Assembly (NCBI GenBank): GCA_030917665.1
Contig: JAUPUH010000008.1
Coordinates: forward strand, 1 to 22,545
Direction: 5' to 3'
Length of the DNA stretch: 22,545 bases
From: Patescibacteria group bacterium
GTDB lineage: Bacteria; Patescibacteriota; Minisyncoccia; Phycocordibacterales; PALSA-1337
A program made the translations under genes and the position numbers. Positions 13,852-21,244 of this stretch are shown piece by piece. Below the pieces are notes generated by a model, which saw nothing but the letters and a program-made list of their open reading frames with translations, did no database searches and was not told where the DNA came from. Each line of letters begins with the position of its first letter. Within the stretch, counting starts at the first letter, position 1.

Positions 13852-15636
13852 TTAATAATTTCTTCTATTAACTTGTCTAGGAGTAGAACCACCGGAAACC
13901 ACTGGTCTAGGAGGACCCACTCTTCCAGGCGGCACAGGACCCGGCACCTGACTTCCACCAGTATTTAACTGGAACTGTTGAATTTGTCTTTGAATTGTTG
14001 CTAGGTTTGCATTCTCTGTTGCTAAGTCACCAGGATTTCCAGGTGTCCCGTTTATTGCGTCTAATTCTGCCTGTTCAACCTGTGTGAGTGCCCGTGGGGG
14101 AATATTATTTCCTGGATTACCTGCAATTATGGCTTGCAGCTGTCTTTCTCGAGAAACCAACCTATTAATTTCAGCAGTTATTTCCGTTTGTCTTCTTGTT
14201 AGGATTCTCGCAGCTCCAACCCTATCCGCCCTACCAGTTGTTGCCATAGAAATTTGTCCAGATCTTGTAAATATTGAATTAGTAAGTCTACCAGAATAAT
14301 TTGTACGAGCCCGGCTATCATTCAAAGAGTTGTAGGTTGCTTCCCTATCAGCAATTCTTCTGCCCAAATTCTCATCATATCCCCTAGCAACTCCAAGCAT
14401 ACCCCTTCTTAATTGTTCTCCAGCAAAACTACTACCAGCAAACCTTTGCATTGTTTCACTTTGAGCAACTCGACTCGCAACACGACCACCTGTATTTCTC
14501 CATGTACTACCCGCACTATTTTGAGCACCTTTTTTGAACCAACCACTGACTGCACCGACCTTCGGTGCCCAGCCAGCTCCCATCCCTCCCATTTTTTGTG
14601 CAAAGACGAGAGGTGCATTGATAAAGAAGAGCGCGATGATGAATTGAATTATCACCCCAATAAACGTTGGGCCGAAAGCACCCTCGCCAGCAGTAGCTAC
14701 CCCAGTAGCACTTTGGTTGAATATTGATGAGAAACCGGGGCTACTAATAAGTCTTAGAGAAAGATACATAAGGAAAAGATAAGCAGGCATAAACACCAAC
14801 TGACTCACAAATAAGTTTTTAAGTTCAGATGCCTTACCCTGAAGATCCTTATGTGGAAATATAAAAGAGGCGAAATAGAGTGGAGACAGAGCCATGATGA
14901 ACAAGAGCACCCCAGTTCTCAGGGTAAACATTACAGCAGCTGCAAAGAAGCTTATAGCTGCAGTTAGCATCATAATCATTCCACCAACGGCGGCAAAGAA
15001 TATACCCGCACCCACATCTACCCCAGCAAGTACCCCCTTATTCTGGTATATTTGTGGAATCTTGAGACTACTCATGAAGACGTTTGAAAGACCGCCGTCA
15101 GTGAAAACCTTTCCTGTGCTGAAATTCTCAGCAGTATCCGGAGCAATTGCTCGATAGAACTGTAAGGAAACAAGGTTTGATGCATCGATTGCGATTTTGG
15201 TGAAGAAAAGACTGAAGTTAATCAACAACCCCACCATAATGACGTTAAGAACTAGCTTCTTTAGGTTCCCTGTACCGTCACCCAAGATAGTCCTAATTGA
15301 GGCATAGATGAGTGCGAAGATGATAAACATGCTTGAGATATTTCGAACCACAATCCAAACATCCTTAAGTGCAGGGATACTATCAAAGAAGTCACCGATG
15401 TGTGTTGTTAGGTTGACGGATACACTCAAGAAAATACCGCTTACGATAACTAGTGTGGAGGTTAGTCCGAGGAACATGTTGGCGATTCCAGCCAAGATGT
15501 TGTTTATGAATGATGTTGAAGCCCCTTCAAGCAAAGTTGTAACCGCCGCTGCCTGTGTTACGTGCGGAACCAAAACCACCCCTATCGTCATAAGGATCAA
15601 AAGAATCGGAAGGATTTTGATAAGGGTTTTTTTCAT
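13852..15636 (-). CDS. VirB6/TrbL-like polytopic membrane protein
   Basis: VirB6/TrbL proteins form the polytopic inner-membrane core of type IV secretion channels. This 594-residue protein has an N-terminal signal-like helix (about 5-24, followed by HVTQAA), then a run of membrane segments around 46-72, 97-118, 127-149, 207-235, 238-261, 276-298 and 322-346. That topology and the loops between fit the family more than any sequence motif does. From ~350 the protein is a long soluble tail: Gly/Ala/Arg-rich, then a helical RLVSRERQLQAII region (about 490-505), and a final Pro/Gly/Arg stretch. The tail is unusually long. It sits in the run of T4SS-like genes, six bases after the secreted Cys protein. 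No Shine-Dalgarno site. Confidence 0.78.
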   Translation of the reverse strand: MKKTLIKILPILLILMTIGVVLVPHVTQAAAVTTLLEGASTSFINNILAGIANMFLGLTSTLVIVSGIFLSVSVNLTTHIGDFFDSIPALKDVWIVVRNISSMFIIFALIYASIRTILGDGTGNLKKLVLNVIMVGLLINFSLFFTKIAIDASNLVSLQFYRAIAPDTAENFSTGKVFTDGGLSNVFMSSLKIPQIYQNKGVLAGVDVGAGIFFAAVGGMIMMLTAAISFFAAAVMFTLRTGVLLFIMALSPLYFASFIFPHKDLQGKASELKNLFVSQLVFMPAYLFLMYLSLRLISSPGFSSIFNQSATGVATAGEGAFGPTFIGVIIQFIIALFFINAPLVFAQKMGGMGAGWAPKVGAVSGWFKKGAQNSAGSTWRNTGGRVASRVAQSETMQRFAGSSFAGEQLRRGMLGVARGYDENLGRRIADREATYNSLNDSRARTNYSGRLTNSIFTRSGQISMATTGRADRVGAARILTRRQTEITAEINRLVSRERQLQAIIAGNPGNNIPPRALTQVEQAELDAINGTPGNPGDLATENANLATIQRQIQQFQLNTGGSQVPGPVPPGRVGPPRPVVSGGSTPRQVNRRNY

Positions 15637-15642
15637 GCTTCG

Positions 15643-17256
15643 TTATCGCGTAGTTGACGAATTCCTCTTTGGTGGTGGGAAAGCCTGGCACTGCTGATAG
15701 AATGTTGTAGCTTGAGTTCGAATGGTTGCTGTACTCGTTAGAAGATTGTTGTAGTCATCGAGAGCCTTCTGCACATTTCTTTCATCAAGCCTGTCTGAAT
15801 TGTTTGGATCACTCAGTTTTCTGAAGGTTTCTGCTGCCTGGTTAACTTCCTGCAGATTTTTTGCATTATCGGCCTTCTGTTTTGCATCAAGTATCTCTGC
15901 ATATTTTATTTGTGCTTCTCGAGCAGCGGCTTCAACTGATGTGTAAACAGTATAGAAACCTGTACCAAGAGCCGTTGCAGTTTGAATCTTAAGTATTTCA
16001 GCCTGTGCTAGAGCTACTTCATCAGTATCAAGTGGGGGCTGGTTTGCTTGTATTTTGTTCATGTAGCATGCTTCTGCAGAATCAAAAGTTGCCTTTGTTG
16101 AAGCCATGACCTCGAAGGAGCTGTTCCTGTTATCCATAAATCGTTTTGCAAGACCAAGATATGATTCGATATCGTCTGAAATTCTTGAACCGATATCGCC
16201 AGCCTTCTTCTGATTTTCTAGGTCACTCACAACACTATCAAGATATGATGAGCCAGAAACATCTTTCTTACTAACAGCAGCAAGTCCTTTCTGGAGCACC
16301 TGTGTTGCAAGCTGTGCAAACAAAGCATTTACGATTTCACCGATCTCGTCAGCTAAGCCAAGCTTTTCGACAGGAATATTGAGTTGTTTCTCAAGAGAGT
16401 TGGCAATTGTTGATCCGGGAGTTGAAACAGGACAAATACTTTTATCCTTTATTGCGCTTCCGCTCACTACGAACTTGTCAGTGAGAGGGTCATATGTTCC
16501 CCCATCAAGAGGAGTATCAGAGGTTTGACTTATACCCTTACAATCTCTCCATGAAAGGAATCCCTTTCCTTGTGAAATTTCACTTTGCTGCTGTCCTTGC
16601 TTATTTGCAACACGGAAAGAAAGGTCGCTATCCGCTTGGAGGTATGCTCCAAAGACATTGTTCTGGGGTTCGGTAGTAAGAGACACGAAAGCTGGCCAGC
16701 CGCCCTGCTTGAAGTCCCCCGCCGTAAAACCGTTGATTGAGGCATTCTCTACAGCGTTTCTTGAGTTATTTATAATTGTACTGAGTGTACACGCATATCT
16801 TTTTTGGAGATTGGGCCTGTATTTAAATGAAAGAGCAATACGGATATCGATACTAAAAGGAGAACAAAGTTCTGCGAGATCTCCAGAAATGAACTGGCCT
16901 GTTGTCTGGTCAGCTATATCAAGGAAGAAGGCACCAGGATTTTGTACAAAAGACGGACTACCTTCGAACCCGCTATTGATCCAATTAACAATTGATCGGG
17001 TGATTTCTTGTAGAACCATTTCAGCCAAGCCACTTACAAGGGGGTCAAGGATGTACTCTTTGTATTCACTTGAATAATCAAAGGCGGCGCTTGCAAACTG
17101 TGATACTCCATTCAAAACGTTTGTGGCGAGGTTTGGAAGATCGAAAACAGCCCACTGAGCCTCTGCTTTTTTAGGATAAGCAGAAAAGGAGGTTGAAAAG
17201 GCTATGAGGATGACAAGCGTACCGATTACTATGTTTTTTATTGGGTTTATTTTCAT
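15643..17256 (-). CDS. Secreted Cys-containing protein of the secretion cluster
   Basis: Function unknown. The 537-residue protein has a signal peptide (1-33, ending KKAEAQ). Six cysteines are spread along the mature chain (in LAELCSP, RYACTL, WRDCKG, SICPV, EACYM and QQCQAF), so disulfides outside the cytoplasm are possible. The central part is mixed, and the last ~200 residues are Ala/Gln/Glu/Lys-rich and helical. The start at 17256 is chosen over an ATG 16 codons upstream, because that one would overlap the preceding gene by 44 bases and put a hydrophilic stretch before the signal peptide. It precedes the VirB6-like gene, a position where VirB5- or TrbJ-like extracytoplasmic helical proteins occur; this comparison is weak. 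Confidence 0.68.
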   Translation of the reverse strand: MKINPIKNIVIGTLVILIAFSTSFSAYPKKAEAQWAVFDLPNLATNVLNGVSQFASAAFDYSSEYKEYILDPLVSGLAEMVLQEITRSIVNWINSGFEGSPSFVQNPGAFFLDIADQTTGQFISGDLAELCSPFSIDIRIALSFKYRPNLQKRYACTLSTIINNSRNAVENASINGFTAGDFKQGGWPAFVSLTTEPQNNVFGAYLQADSDLSFRVANKQGQQQSEISQGKGFLSWRDCKGISQTSDTPLDGGTYDPLTDKFVVSGSAIKDKSICPVSTPGSTIANSLEKQLNIPVEKLGLADEIGEIVNALFAQLATQVLQKGLAAVSKKDVSGSSYLDSVVSDLENQKKAGDIGSRISDDIESYLGLAKRFMDNRNSSFEVMASTKATFDSAEACYMNKIQANQPPLDTDEVALAQAEILKIQTATALGTGFYTVYTSVEAAAREAQIKYAEILDAKQKADNAKNLQEVNQAAETFRKLSDPNNSDRLDERNVQKALDDYNNLLTSTATIRTQATTFYQQCQAFPPPKRNSSTTR

Positions 17257-17260
17257 AAAA

Positions 17261-18163
17261 TTATTTTGGATAGACAAAATAATATGCTGGGTCTGTCGCC
17301 GCATATGTTATACCCAAATAAATTAAATAGCTTTGTATTGCTCGTAAAGAATCAAAAAACCTCTTTTCGACTACAGGCCACTGGCCAGCAGCTTCTATGC
17401 CAGCCAAGGGGTCAACGGTCGCTTTTCTAAGAGATTGCATCATAAAAAGTGTTGAGTTCATTGCGTTTACAAGGTCGAGATGCATAATTACCATTGATTG
17501 TGGTGCTTCAATTTTAAGGAGGCCATTCACGATGTTCTTGTAGCTCTCTACTACAGGATCAAGCTCTTTCAGGATTTCTGGATTATCCTTTTGCAAAGCA
17601 TCCTTTACAATAAGCCCTTCATTTCTGGAGCTGACCACGTACTTTTTGAAAACAGCAGTCATTTCGTTGCCGTACTGCTTAACAGCTTCCTTGCTATTGT
17701 CAGCTTTTACTTTAATTTCTGATATTAAATAGGGCTTTGCTTGAATCAAAGGTATGGAATCAATCGTCTTTTGGATAAGGTCCTGTTGGTTGTATTTATC
17801 ATCTGAAATTCCAAGTTGTCTTAGTTCCATATAACGCGCGAAGAATTCCCTACTCAAAGCGTCTATAGGCTCGATCTTCTCTGCTGTTTGCTGGGTGATA
17901 TCTTTAATTATTGAGGCTGAGGCTATAGGTTTCTCCTTGCTTTTTGGATCATTAGGATTCGTTCCCGTAAGAATTTCTTCCCAATCCTTCATCCCATCCC
18001 CGTCCGTATCAACGTCTTGTGCCGACTTGTCAGTCGCACTTACTACTTCTGGTGCAACATAGATATTTTCAGCGTTTTTGTTTCTGTATTCTGCGAACAC
18101 AAAACTCCCTCCGACGAGAAGGATTGCCACAAGAATGAACACGATGTTTTTGCCTATTTTCAC
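17261..18163 (-). CDS. Membrane-anchored protein with TSP3-type calcium motif
   Basis: Function unknown. The 300-residue protein has an N-terminal signal anchor (about 5-25, KNIVFILVAILLVGGSFVFAEY), then a thrombospondin-type-3/EF-hand-like loop DVDTDGDGMKDWEEI followed by TGTNPNDPKSK (about 51-76), which commonly binds calcium in secreted proteins. The remaining ~220 residues are largely helical (QTAEKIEPIDALSREFFAR, KEAVKQYGNEMTAVFKKY, MHLDLVNAMNSTLFMMQSLRK). It appears to start at GTG (18163), which lies in the arm of a 10-bp inverted repeat. It is in frame with the preceding rsmA gene, separated by the TGA stop and 11 codons. Upstream of the secreted Cys protein and co-oriented. Confidence 0.7.
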   Translation of the reverse strand: MKIGKNIVFILVAILLVGGSFVFAEYRNKNAENIYVAPEVVSATDKSAQDVDTDGDGMKDWEEILTGTNPNDPKSKEKPIASASIIKDITQQTAEKIEPIDALSREFFARYMELRQLGISDDKYNQQDLIQKTIDSIPLIQAKPYLISEIKVKADNSKEAVKQYGNEMTAVFKKYVVSSRNEGLIVKDALQKDNPEILKELDPVVESYKNIVNGLLKIEAPQSMVIMHLDLVNAMNSTLFMMQSLRKATVDPLAGIEAAGQWPVVEKRFFDSLRAIQSYLIYLGITYAATDPAYYFVYPK

Positions 18164-18192
18164 AGGGGCAGTATTTTGGATACTGTGAAAAT
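18156..18192. repeat. 10-bp perfect inverted repeat over the start of the TSP3 gene
   Basis: ATTTTCACAG (18156-18165) and CTGTGAAAAT (18183-18192) are perfect reverse complements, 17 bases apart. A second, overlapping dyad, CAGTAT (18169-18174) with ATACTG (18180-18185), shares bases with the right arm, so two alternative hairpins are possible. The left arm contains the GTG start (18161-18163) and the right arm overlaps the -10 box (18191-18196). There is no U-run on either side, which argues against a simple terminator. Confidence 0.85.
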
Positions 18193-18199
18193 TATATCA
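18191..18199 (-). promoter_or_regulatory. Extended -10 promoter for the 18163-13168 genes
   Basis: TGATATAAT on the minus strand (18199-18191) is a perfect extended -10 element and is identical to the one at 6922-6930. Its TGA is also the rsmA stop codon. Transcription would begin near 18184, about 21 bases before the GTG at 18163, just inside the right arm of the inverted repeat. This would allow the secretion genes to be expressed separately from pcrA-rsmA. Confidence 0.55.
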
Positions 18200-19006
18200 A
18201 GATACCAAGCTATCTCCTACGATTTTTTTCCACACTTCAAGCGATATATTCTCTGCCCGGAGGTCTTTTGATAGATTTTGGCGCTCCCAGATCTTTTCGA
18301 GGGTCACTTTGGGTATTTTGTCTTCCAAATTTCGTATAACGACCTTCCTTTTGTGTGCAAACCCAGCTTTAAGCACCTCAAAAAAGTACTTTTCATTAAT
18401 TTTTGTTGCACCGGCCTCATTTTCAAAGAATTTTTTAGAAATATCGCTGATCATAAGCACGGCAGAATCAACGTTGGGCATCGGTCGGAAGAATTTTCGA
18501 GGTACAGAGCAGATGTATTTTGGATTTCCGTAAGACTTAACAGAAATTGAAAGAATACTTTCTTTTACATCGACGATTCTTTTTGCAACCTCCTTTTGGA
18601 CCATGATTACCATTCGCACGGGAGGGTTTTTTGATTCTAGAAACTTTCTGATGAATTCTCCCGTAATGTAGTATGGGATATTTGCAATGAGAATGTAGCC
18701 TGCCTTTAATTTTTCATGAAAAGTCTCATCAAACTCGAGGATGTCGGCGTGAATAATTTCAAGCTGTCCTGAAACAGTTTCATTCAAAAACTTTTCTTTA
18801 AGAAAAGGAATTGCTCGGTCGTCTTTTTCGACCGCGATTACCCGCACACCTGTTTCAAGAAGTTTTGAAGTAAGAGCCCCCTTCCCTGGCCCGACTTCAA
18901 GCACAATGCCTTCTTTTGAAATTTCACCAGTATGTATCATTGCAGAAATAACCTGCGGAGCGTGCAAGAAATTTTGTCCCAATGATTTTTTTGCTATGAA
19001 GCTCAT
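18197..19006 (-). CDS. rsmA: 16S rRNA (adenine1518/1519-N6)-dimethyltransferase RsmA/KsgA
   Basis: RsmA/KsgA uses S-adenosylmethionine to dimethylate two adjacent adenines near the 3' end of 16S rRNA, a late step in small-subunit maturation. The 269-residue protein shows the N-terminal KKSLGQNFL box (6-14), SAM-binding motif I EVGPGKGALT (37-46), an acidic residue E60 after strand 2 (VIAVEKDD), HADIL (86-90), and catalytic motif IV NIPYYIT (109-115; NLPYYI in most relatives). The C-terminal part with FRPMPNVDSAVL and FAHKRKVVIRNL is also typical. It starts six bases after the pcrA stop... that is, between pcrA and the secretion genes on the same strand. Its TGA stop overlaps a -10 box for the next gene. 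Confidence 0.95.
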   Translation of the reverse strand: MSFIAKKSLGQNFLHAPQVISAMIHTGEISKEGIVLEVGPGKGALTSKLLETGVRVIAVEKDDRAIPFLKEKFLNETVSGQLEIIHADILEFDETFHEKLKAGYILIANIPYYITGEFIRKFLESKNPPVRMVIMVQKEVAKRIVDVKESILSISVKSYGNPKYICSVPRKFFRPMPNVDSAVLMISDISKKFFENEAGATKINEKYFFEVLKAGFAHKRKVVIRNLEDKIPKVTLEKIWERQNLSKDLRAENISLEVWKKIVGDSLVS

Positions 19007-19012
19007 GTCGTT

Positions 19013-20956
19013 TTAAAAATCTATAAATATTGCTTTCACTCCGCGTGGTGCTTCTTCATCACCCTTCGATTCTATATGCTCGTCACCAATATCGGAAATA
19101 AAGTTTGATGGTGTGTTAACTTTCTGTGCACCATAGATCGTGCGCAACTGCGCATAACTCAAGAAAACTTTTTTTCGTGCGCGCGTTATCGCGACATAGA
19201 AAAGCCTTCTTTCTTCTTCTGACTGTGATTCACTCACCTCTTTCTCATTCATTCTCTGATGTGGGAACAGATCTTCTTCGAGTCCCGCAATAAAAACATA
19301 ATCAAACTCGAGTCCCTTTGATGCATGTACTGTCATGAGTTTAACAGCATCGTGATCTTTTTCAAGCTCGTCCTGATCAGTTGCTAGAGCCGCATTTTCA
19401 AGGAGTTTTTCTATTGCTTCTCCAGTAGGAAGTGCATCGTATTGTGATGCTACAGAGACCAATTCCCTAAGGTTTTCAAGCTTTTCTTGCTCTTCAAGCC
19501 CCCCATTTTTATACACGGTTTCCATCCCTGTTTCTTTAATAATGTATTTGATAAGAGTTGACGGAGTCTCTTTAAGTGCGACTGCCTTTATCTTTTCAAG
19601 GAGATGAAGAAATTGTTCAACCTTATTTCTTAATGATGGTCCGAGAGTTTTCTCTTGTCCTGCGATGACCTTGAGCATGGTTGCTTTTCCAATACCTCGC
19701 GGAGGGACATTTACGATTCTCACCATGTCATTTGTGCTCTCTCTGTTAAGTGATGCCTTAATGAAAGAAAGTACGTCTTTAACTTCCTTTCTTTCAAAGA
19801 ATTTAACGCCAAGCACTTGGTATGGAATGTTTTTGTTGAGAAACGCTTCCTCGAGCACGCGTGACTGGAAGTTTGCTCTGTAGAGAACAGCAATCTCTCG
19901 GGCATTCGTTCCATCTGAAATGAGTTTTCGTGCTTCGTCGGCAATCATTCGCGCCTCTTCATGTTCGGTATATGAAATGAGAAGCTCGATCTTCTCACCC
20001 TCAATGTTTTTTGTGAAAAGATTTTTTTCACGCCGCATCGTATTCTTTTTGATGACATTGTTTGCTGCTGCAAGTATTGTCTGGGTTGAGCGATAATTTT
20101 CTTCAAGGGTAATTACTTTTGCTTCAGGATATTCTTTTTCGAAGTTTAGAAGATTTTCGATATCTGCACCTCTCCAGCTATAAATATTTTGATCGACATC
20201 ACCGACCACACAAATGTTTCTGTGCGACTCAGCAAGAAGTGATGCAATTTCGTATTGTACCCTGTTCGTGTCCTGATACTCATCGATGTGAATGTAATTC
20301 CAAATTGAAGCGTAACGCTTTTTCACTTCTGGATGCATCTTGAGAATCATTGCAGTTTTTAGAAGTAAGTCATCGAAATCAAGAGATTTTTCTTTTGCGA
20401 GTGTTGCTTCATATTTTTCCCATACCTGAGCAACAATTTTTTGGAAATACTCTTTCTGGTTGTTCTTATAAGTGGACAAAGTAATCCCATCACCCTTTTC
20501 GCGAGAGATTACATTGAGAATGGTTCCAGGTTCGTACTGCTTAGGATCGAGAGAAAGTTCCTCCAAAGCGTCTTTAATTGCTCTTTTGGAATCCCCACGA
20601 TCATAAATTGTGAAATGGCGCGTTATTCCCAACAAGGCGCTATTTTCTTTGATTATATGAACACCTAAGGCATGAAAAGTACTAACAAAAGGCCTTTCAG
20701 CAAAGGAAATAGGTATATTAAGGGTCTTGTCTGACTCGATGAGGTGAAAAACCCGCTCCCGCATCTCTTTTGCTGCCTTGTTTGTGAAAGTGATCGCAAG
20801 TATCTTTGAAGGTTGAACTCCATGTTTGATGAGATTGAGGATCCTGTGAGTTATTGTCTTTGTCTTACCTGCCCCAGCCCCGGCAATGATAAGAAGCGGT
20901 CCCTCAAGGGTTTCCACAGCATCTTTTTGACGAATATTGAGGTTGTTTTCGTGCAT
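19013..20956 (-). CDS. pcrA: UvrD/PcrA-type ATP-dependent DNA helicase
   Basis: Superfamily 1A 3'-5' helicase for DNA repair and clearing of replication blocks. The 647 residues carry all main motifs: Q motif LNIRQKDAV (about 6-14), Walker A AGAGAGKT (25-32), ITFTNKAAKEM (55-65), Walker B DEYQD (225-229), motif III GDVDQNIYSWRGAD (252-265), motif IV ENYRSTQTI, motif V LMTVHASKGLEFDYVFIAGLEE and motif VI VAITRARKKVFLSYA. The protein is shorter than E. coli UvrD (720 residues) and has a short C-terminus. It could be UvrD, PcrA or Rep; pcrA is used as a best guess. It heads the long minus-strand gene string; an extended -10 lies 7 bases before its ATG. Confidence 0.93.
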   Translation of the reverse strand: MHENNLNIRQKDAVETLEGPLLIIAGAGAGKTKTITHRILNLIKHGVQPSKILAITFTNKAAKEMRERVFHLIESDKTLNIPISFAERPFVSTFHALGVHIIKENSALLGITRHFTIYDRGDSKRAIKDALEELSLDPKQYEPGTILNVISREKGDGITLSTYKNNQKEYFQKIVAQVWEKYEATLAKEKSLDFDDLLLKTAMILKMHPEVKKRYASIWNYIHIDEYQDTNRVQYEIASLLAESHRNICVVGDVDQNIYSWRGADIENLLNFEKEYPEAKVITLEENYRSTQTILAAANNVIKKNTMRREKNLFTKNIEGEKIELLISYTEHEEARMIADEARKLISDGTNAREIAVLYRANFQSRVLEEAFLNKNIPYQVLGVKFFERKEVKDVLSFIKASLNRESTNDMVRIVNVPPRGIGKATMLKVIAGQEKTLGPSLRNKVEQFLHLLEKIKAVALKETPSTLIKYIIKETGMETVYKNGGLEEQEKLENLRELVSVASQYDALPTGEAIEKLLENAALATDQDELEKDHDAVKLMTVHASKGLEFDYVFIAGLEEDLFPHQRMNEKEVSESQSEEERRLFYVAITRARKKVFLSYAQLRTIYGAQKVNTPSNFISDIGDEHIESKGDEEAPRGVKAIFIDF

Positions 20957-21244
20957 GAAGACAACTATACCACACAGCTACTTCAAGCTGCAGAAAATTG
21001 TAAGTTATTAGACAATAGTATTGTTAAATTTCAATGGGTCACATTGACAAAATACACTATTTTAGTTGTAAAAATCTTTTCCCCAAACGCTATTGACTTA
21101 TCAAATGCGCTCGGATAGGCTTGATAGGTACCTTAAAAATAGATGTACAAGAATAGCTCAACAAGGCCATATTCTGAAACTCTCACCCTACTAACACCGC
21201 CCTGTGCGGCGACCGAATGATATTGCCGAAAGACTATTTATGTT
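20957..21244. other. Divergent intergenic region pcrA / M23 gene with dyads
   Basis: Besides the pcrA promoter, this 288-bp stretch has no recognisable RNA gene. It holds several short perfect dyads: CAGCT-N6-AGCTG (20975-20990), ACAATA-G-TATTGT (21012-21024) and TCAATG-GGTCA-CATTGA (21031-21047), the last overlapping a TTGACA (21044-21049). A second TTGACT occurs at 21093-21098. No convincing -10 follows either at standard spacing, so the promoter of the M23 gene was not pinned down. A small GC-rich hairpin CGCC-CTGTGC-GGCG lies at 21198-21211. Confidence 0.5.
20964..20972 (-). promoter_or_regulatory. Extended -10 promoter of pcrA (leaderless)
   Basis: TGGTATAGT on the minus strand (20972-20964) fits TGnTAtaaT with one mismatch and ends 7 bases before the pcrA ATG, so the mRNA would begin at or one base before the start codon. 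A dyad CAGCT-N6-AGCTG (20975-20990) lies just upstream, where a regulator could bind. No clear -35 element. Confidence 0.55.

Noticed and set aside
17257..17304. Upstream ATG for the secreted Cys-containing protein
   Set aside because: It would overlap the preceding gene by 44 bases and put a hydrophilic extension before a clean signal peptide.
9789..18163. Conjugative plasmid or integrative element
   Set aside because: No relaxase, coupling protein, integrase or attachment repeats in the window, and it is embedded among core genes near oriC.
18156..18192. Rho-independent terminator for rsmA
   Set aside because: The hairpin arms are good but no T-run follows on the minus strand beyond the arm itself.
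18197..18199. UGA recoding, as in Gracilibacteria/Absconditabacteria, joining rsmA to the next frame
   Set aside because: RsmA ends at its normal length at this TGA and the next protein begins with its own signal anchor; no in-gene TGA needs recoding in this window.
20957..21244. Small RNA or tRNA gene in the gap
   Set aside because: No cloverleaf, SRP-RNA or tmRNA signature was seen; only short dyads.
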